Source: an uncultured Bacillaceae bacterium (GTDB lineage Bacteria; Bacillota; Bacilli; Bacillales; Caldibacillaceae). Taken from it: DNA of 37,758 nucleotides. Both the position numbers and the translations under genes were made by a program. Numbering within the stretch: the first letter of the stretch is position 1; the number at the start of each line of letters is the position of its first letter. Below the pieces are notes generated by a model. The model was given only the letters and a program-made list of their open reading frames with translations. It was not told the DNA's origin and did not search any database. Below, piece by piece: positions 33,747 to 37,758 of this stretch. The stretch lies in assembly GCA_937983015.1 (NCBI GenBank), contig CALKAK010000057.1, positions 1 to 37,758 on the forward strand. The letters run 5' to 3'.

Positions 33747-34418
33747 CTATTCCTTATTTTTTAAGTACACGCCTTTTTCTTCATCGTATGTAATGACCAT
33801 GTCGACCATACCGACGAACAGGCCATTTTCCACCACACCGGGAATTAAATTTAATTGCGTTTCGATCTCTTCGGGATTGGGAATTTCACGGAAATGGACG
33901 TCTAAAATGTAGTTACCATTATCCGTAATAAACGGGTTATTCCCTACTGTTCGTAAATGAGGCTTACCCCCAAGCTTTTCAATATGTCTTGCCGTCATCG
34001 TATACCCGAAAGGTATGACTTCAACAGGCAAGGGGAAACTGCCGAGGGTGGGAACATTTTTCGAAGAATCGGCAACAACGATGAATTTCTCAGCGGCACG
34101 GGCGATAATCTTTTCTCTAAGTAAAGCCCCACCGCCCCCTTTTATAACATTCAAATAAGGATCGACCTCATCAGCACCATCGATCGCAACATCAATTTTC
34201 TCGACTTTATCCAAAGTAGTTAAAGGGATTCCCAACTTTTTGGCCAATTCCTCGGTCTGTTTGGATGTTGGAATTCCTTGTATTTGCAGACCTTGTTTTA
34301 CCATTTCACCGAGTTTTACGATCGTGTAATAAGCGGTAGAACCCGTCCCTAAACCAACGATCATTCCATCTTTTACATACTCTACAGCTTTTTCACCGAC
34401 TAATTGTTTTTCGTTCAT
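33747..34418 (-). CDS. rpiA: Ribose-5-phosphate isomerase A
   Basis: Interconverts ribose-5-phosphate and ribulose-5-phosphate in the pentose phosphate pathway (223 aa, the usual size). Motifs: MIVGLGTGSTAYY, QGIPTSKQTEELAKKLGIPL, DVAIDGADEVDP (catalytic Asp), NVIKGGGGALLREKI (catalytic Glu, phosphate site), and VVADSSK. ATG at 34418 follows AGAGGGAGAG; the frame is open 20 codons upstream without a ribosome site. Confidence 0.95.
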   Translation of the reverse strand: MNEKQLVGEKAVEYVKDGMIVGLGTGSTAYYTIVKLGEMVKQGLQIQGIPTSKQTEELAKKLGIPLTTLDKVEKIDVAIDGADEVDPYLNVIKGGGGALLREKIIARAAEKFIVVADSSKNVPTLGSFPLPVEVIPFGYTMTARHIEKLGGKPHLRTVGNNPFITDNGNYILDVHFREIPNPEEIETQLNLIPGVVENGLFVGMVDMVITYDEEKGVYLKNKE

Positions 34419-34662
34419 AGACTCTCCCTCTTTTATGTCATGATTTCCATAAAAATTAGCATTGATTACGAATGACAAAGATCAAAAGTTATGCCCGATC
34501 GCCCATAGGGGACGTTTTTCTATCGAAAAATATCCTTTACTTGTAAACCTTTTATCAAAGACCTTCGAGCCAGCCATGATCATAATATCACAATAAACCT
34601 TCTTAGCGGGTCATACAAGAGTTTCTGGTGACTTTAGATAACTTCTCCGAACCATTAATCCC

Positions 34663-35001
34663 TTAAATCTTCAACCAAAGTAATAAGTTTTTGATCGATA
34701 AGTCAACTTCGGGTATATATTTACTCCGCCTGATATATCGTAAAAAATACAAATAATTCTTCACATCCCGAACCGCCTGATAAAAATCAACTTCTTTCGA
34801 GTTCCTGCACTGGTAGCGGATATAATCGTACAATACCTTTTCATCGATAAACTCTATGTACCAAATTTTGGTTTTTGTCAAAATGTATGTAAAGATTCGC
34901 TCAAGCGATGCCTTTATTTCATGATCTCTGATTGTGTGATCATGGATATGGAATTGTTCGACCAACAATAGTTGACGTGATTTCTCTTTCAAGGATTGCA
35001 A
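34663..35001 (-). CDS. Hypothetical protein (112 aa)
   Basis: I do not recognise a family. It is a soluble, helical, Tyr- and Arg-rich protein (FDEKVLYDYIRYQCRN-like middle, NYLYFLRYIRRSKYIPEVDL near the end) with a His-rich patch FHIHDHTIRDHE at about 17-28. It starts at TTG 35001, nine bases after AGAGGGGG. It stands alone, with about 270 nt without a gene on the 5' side (35002-35274, where only short hairpins are seen). Confidence 0.6.
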   Translation of the reverse strand: MQSLKEKSRQLLLVEQFHIHDHTIRDHEIKASLERIFTYILTKTKIWYIEFIDEKVLYDYIRYQCRNSKEVDFYQAVRDVKNYLYFLRYIRRSKYIPEVDLSIKNLLLWLKI

Positions 35002-35274
35002 GCGAAAATTCCCCCTCTATAACCCTTGGCAAAAAACATTTTAAAGGAATAAAACTATCATAACCGTTGATAACTCTTATGAAAAGAATGTCTCATTCTG
35101 AAAATATTCATATATGCTGGCGACCAACGCTGGTCTTATGAAGCGTTTCCATTTTTTTCTATGTATAGTTTATCACGTATTGAGTTTTTTGGCTAACATG
35201 AGCCATTTCTTAAAAAATACCATTCCCTGAATGTTCGTTTGCCTGAGTTTTGAATCTTCAAAGTGATGACAGCA

Positions 35275-35715
35275 TCATGAATGAGGAGAACCCGTAACGA
35301 TTTTACGGTACAGCTGGTTCATCACTTCGGAAAAGACGATGCCCAAAGCGATCGCACCGGCTACCAGCAATACTTGCGCTGATAATTCAATCGCCGTGCT
35401 ATACTGATTTAGAACAAAATGTTTCATTGCGTCATAGGCCGTTCCCCCCGGTACAATAGGTATAATTCCGCCAACGGTGAATATGATCACGGGGGCTTTA
35501 AATGTTTTTGCGAATACATGGCTGATCAATGAAATGAAAAAGGAGGCAAGGAACGAAGCGGAAATCACTTCCATTCCTTCATTTGCGGCAGAAAAGTAAA
35601 TGATCCAACCGATCATTCCGACAAAACCGCAATGAATTAAAGTTTTCTTCGGTGCATCAAAAAGAATCGCAAAACCAATGGAGACGAGAAAACTTGATAA
35701 TGCTTGAACAAACAT
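35275..35715 (-). CDS. Threonine/serine exporter, small subunit (ThrE_2/YjjB-like)
   Basis: 146 residues with about five helices. The IIFTVGGIIPIVPGGTAYDAM segment is the conserved PGG loop of ThrE_2 (PF12821) proteins. The partner gene with the ThrE_1 domain lies 61 nt upstream, so together they rebuild the two-domain ThrE exporter as two chains. Export of threonine/serine is the family role in Corynebacterium; related YjjPB exports succinate in Escherichia coli, so the substrate is open. Confidence 0.85.
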   Translation of the reverse strand: MFVQALSSFLVSIGFAILFDAPKKTLIHCGFVGMIGWIIYFSAANEGMEVISASFLASFFISLISHVFAKTFKAPVIIFTVGGIIPIVPGGTAYDAMKHFVLNQYSTAIELSAQVLLVAGAIALGIVFSEVMNQLYRKIVTGSPHS

Positions 35716-35776
35716 AGGTATCCGCCTTTCATGACTACTCCCCTTATTTTTTAGCGGGAAATCGTCGTGGAGTTTT

Positions 35777-36556
35777 TCACTTTAAAAAATGAAGTACGAT
35801 CGCTACGCCCGACCCGATGGCAAAAGCTGTTAACACCGCTTCCGTTCCTTTAGAAACACCGGATACTAAATGCCCAGCCATCAAATCGCGAATCGCATTG
35901 GTAATTAATAGACCGGGAACTAAGGGCATGACCGATCCGATGATGATTTTATCCATATGGAGACCGAACCCAAAATAGATGGATAAATGGGACAAGATAC
36001 CGATTAGTATGGAAGCTGTAAATTCCGCAAAGAATTTCAAACGGGTCAGATGATTTAAAATAATAAATGCAAAATAGCCGATACTACCGATCAAGAGCCC
36101 CGGTAAAAAATCTTCCCAGCTTCCTTTAAATAAAATGACGCAAAATCCGCTGAGCGATCCGGCGGCGATCACTTGCAACCAATCCGGATAAAAAGCCCCC
36201 TCCCGATAAATCTGTTGTAAGCGGGCATACGCATCTTCCAGCGTCCATTTCCCCATGGATATTTCACGGGACAGCTGATTGACCAGTGCGATTTTATTCA
36301 AATTCGTTCCCCGTTTATCAACCCTTTTAATGATCGTTTTCGTAGTTAATTCTCGATCGATAGAAAAAATGATGACGGTCGGGGCTACGTAACTTTCCGC
36401 GGTTTTCGCTCCAAAGGCATAGGCGATGCGTAACATCGTGTCTTCTACCCGATACGTTTCCGCACCACTTTCCAACATGATCTGCCCGGCAAGCATGCAG
36501 AGCCGGCTTACTTCGATTTCTTGTTTATTGATTGTTCCCACCCTCCAATCATTCAT
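35777..36556 (-). CDS. Threonine/serine exporter, large subunit (ThrE_1/YjjP-like)
   Basis: About 259 residues. The soluble N-terminal part, LAGQIMLESGAETYRVEDTM, ESYVAPTVIIFSI and KIALVNQLSREI, is the signature of ThrE_1 (PF06738). About five helices follow, with IIGSVMPLVPGLLITNAIRDLMAGHLVSGVSKGTEA being the conserved PGL loop. ATG at 36556 has GAGGAATGAA just upstream and is preferred; the frame extends 35 codons further. It is the first gene of a two-gene operon with the ThrE_2-like gene. Confidence 0.87.
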   Translation of the reverse strand: MNDWRVGTINKQEIEVSRLCMLAGQIMLESGAETYRVEDTMLRIAYAFGAKTAESYVAPTVIIFSIDRELTTKTIIKRVDKRGTNLNKIALVNQLSREISMGKWTLEDAYARLQQIYREGAFYPDWLQVIAAGSLSGFCVILFKGSWEDFLPGLLIGSIGYFAFIILNHLTRLKFFAEFTASILIGILSHLSIYFGFGLHMDKIIIGSVMPLVPGLLITNAIRDLMAGHLVSGVSKGTEAVLTAFAIGSGVAIVLHFLK

Positions 36557-36821
36557 TTCATTCCTCATCCAATGGAATAGGTCCATTCTGTCAAATAAGA
36601 TGATATAGTAAAAGCGGCAAAATGAAAAGGACTTTTCCCGTGTTCGTGATTTTTGTTTCATGCGTTACCATGTGTACGATCCCGTCGCTTTTAACACGAA
36701 TGATCATTATAAGCTCTCTAATTCATTATCAGTTTTTCATGACGAAAAAATTCCCGAGTCGGCTAGGTACTTTGGTTCCCTTGGTGATAGAGTTATAAAA
36801 ACTATCCTGAAAACAGGAAAC

Positions 36822-36862
36822 AAAAAGGCAGCAAAACAATTAATTGCCTTGCTGCCTTTTTT
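36822..36862 (-). terminator. Terminator of the V-type ATP synthase operon
   Basis: AAAAAGGCAGCAA (36822-36834) pairs with TTGCTGCCTTTTTT (36849-36862). On the minus strand the stem includes the last codons of the subunit D gene and is followed by a T run. Confidence 0.88.
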
Positions 36863-37475
36863 GCTCTTCCTTCTTCTTCATGACCTTCAAACGGAAAAAG
36901 TCTTCCCGCTCCTTTTCTTCGAGTACTTCTGAGATCATTTTTACGATGGCCGTATATTTAGGGATCTGGATATTTTCTAAAGCGTTCGCTCGTTTTTGCG
37001 TTTTCTTGATTTCTTTGGCCAGTCGATAAACACTCGTTTCAATTTCCGCTAATTCTAATATCGCGTATTTCACTTCCCGAAAACTTTTAAAGGCTGTATC
37101 CATTGCCGCATTCGTCTCATAAAAACTATATGCGGGATCCCCCGGAGCATCTATATATTTGATTACCGGAATCTCAACACCCATCACGCTTCTATACAAT
37201 AGCTCAAAATCGCTATCTTCCTGAATATTTTCCGCGATACTAGCGACAGTGGCCAGACCCATCGTCAGATTGGCCATCATTAACGCTTCATAGGCCTTTG
37301 CAAAGGATTCATGAATTCTGTTTTGTACATCCCGGGCCCGATCGATCAGCCCCATCATTTCCCGGATCAGGACATTTCGCTTTTTGTCAAGCAACTCATA
37401 ACCGTTTTTTGAAAATTCCAGTGTCGCTTGCGCATTCAACAAATTGGCCTTCGTCGGTGCGATATTCCCTTCCAT
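36840..37475 (-). CDS. ntpD: V-type ATP synthase subunit D
   Basis: The central-stalk subunit (211 aa) of a V/A-type rotary ATPase. The N-terminal IAPTKANLLNAQATLEFSKNGYELLDKKRNVLIREMM is characteristic: a long antiparallel coiled coil that turns inside the A3B3 head. The C-terminal helix KKTQKRANALENIQIPKYTAIVKMISEVLEEKEREDFFRLKVMKKK closes the pair. ATG after GGGGGTGATGAG, four bases after the subunit B gene. It is the last gene of the operon, consistent with the terminator in its 3' end. Whether the complex makes ATP or pumps H+ or Na+ cannot be told here. Confidence 0.95.
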   Translation of the reverse strand: MEGNIAPTKANLLNAQATLEFSKNGYELLDKKRNVLIREMMGLIDRARDVQNRIHESFAKAYEALMMANLTMGLATVASIAENIQEDSDFELLYRSVMGVEIPVIKYIDAPGDPAYSFYETNAAMDTAFKSFREVKYAILELAEIETSVYRLAKEIKKTQKRANALENIQIPKYTAIVKMISEVLEEKEREDFFRLKVMKKKEEQKRQQGN

Positions 37476-37479
37476 CTCA

Positions 37480-37758
37480 TCACCCCCGGTACTTTTCCTC
37501 GACGATTTTCGGATCGATCCGATTCAGTTCCTGTTTAGGTAAAATCGAGAGGATTTCCCAGGCTAAATCTAGAGTTTCCTCGATATCCCGTTCTTCGTTA
37601 AAATCTTGCTTTAAAAAGCGGTTTTCGAAAGCACGGCCAAATTCCAAATACTTTTGATCAAGTTCTGACAGCTCTTCTTCACCGATTACCTGAGAAAGAG
37701 CAAGTACTTCCTGGACTCTCGAATAACTGGCAAAAATCTGGTTCGCCACATCCGCATG
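37480..37758 (-). CDS. ntpB: V-type ATP synthase subunit B, C-terminal part (runs off right end)
   Basis: The last 92 codons of the non-catalytic nucleotide-binding subunit. HADVANQIFASYSRVQEVLALSQVIGEEELSELDQKYLEFG matches the conserved C-terminal region of V/A-type subunit B, followed by FENRFLKQDFNEERDIEETLDLAWEILSILPKQELNRI. The frame is open to the window edge, so the gene start lies outside. It directly precedes subunit D in the usual A-B-D order. Confidence 0.94.
   Translation of the reverse strand, partial: HADVANQIFASYSRVQEVLALSQVIGEEELSELDQKYLEFGRAFENRFLKQDFNEERDIEETLDLAWEILSILPKQELNRIDPKIVEEKYRG

Noticed and set aside
1..37758. CRISPR arrays, tRNA or rRNA genes, prophage or insertion sequences
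   Set aside because: No regularly spaced repeats, cloverleaf-like tracts, transposase or phage genes were recognised on reading both strands.

Overview
The window looks like a chromosomal segment of an endospore-forming member of the Bacilli (Bacillota). Supporting signs are strong AGGAGG-type ribosome binding sites with many TTG and GTG starts, a menaquinol oxidase qoxABCD operon, Bacillus-type proteins (YpsA, a YjcZ-family small protein, a YpzG-like small protein, a YqjM/NamA-type ene reductase, a PbpC-like PBP), a mevalonate rather than MEP isoprenoid route, and V-type ATP synthase subunits. I do not name a species. No rRNA, tRNA, CRISPR array, prophage or intact insertion sequence was seen.

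Layout. 1-55: start of a DedA-like gene running off the left end. 302-454: a YpzG-like small gene. 953-4774: qoxABCD, a cytochrome aa3-type quinol oxidase. 4899-6849: a small membrane protein and pncB (NAD salvage). 7110-16976: a complete flavin-based extracellular electron transfer (EET) locus of the type described in Listeria. It has two divergent arms: ndh2-eetA-eetB-dmkB on the minus strand and pplA-fmnB-dmkA-ecfA1-ecfA2-fmnA on the plus strand. 17151-21322: mevalonate operon mvk-mvaD-mvaK2-fni, with a TctA-family permease and a small membrane protein directly upstream on the same strand. 23275-25632: a MarR regulator, a small membrane protein and NamA. 25797-27893: topB. 28076-30818: a TPR protein and a class B PBP. 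31022-31560: a decayed CmpB-type membrane protein gene. 31598-34418: ypsA, several small genes and rpiA. 35275-36556: a two-gene ThrE-type exporter. 36840-37758: V-type ATP synthase subunits D and B (partial).

How the genes fit together. The EET arm would move electrons from NADH (Ndh2) through a dedicated demethylmenaquinone pool (DmkA, DmkB) to EetA and EetB and the flavinylated surface lipoprotein PplA. FmnB attaches the flavin outside the cell. EetB, FmnA and, here, two ECF-type ATPases encoded inside the locus would export that flavin. In Listeria the ATPases are shared with the general ECF importer, so a self-contained exporter is the most notable feature of this window. The mevalonate operon supplies IPP/DMAPP for the quinone tails, PncB feeds NAD, and the aa3 quinol oxidase is the competing oxygen-dependent exit.

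The ndh2/pplA divergent region carries two perfect TGTGA-N6-TCACA palindromes of the Crp/Fnr type, one of them extended by a third half-site on the same 11-bp period. This suggests oxygen or redox control of the EET locus.
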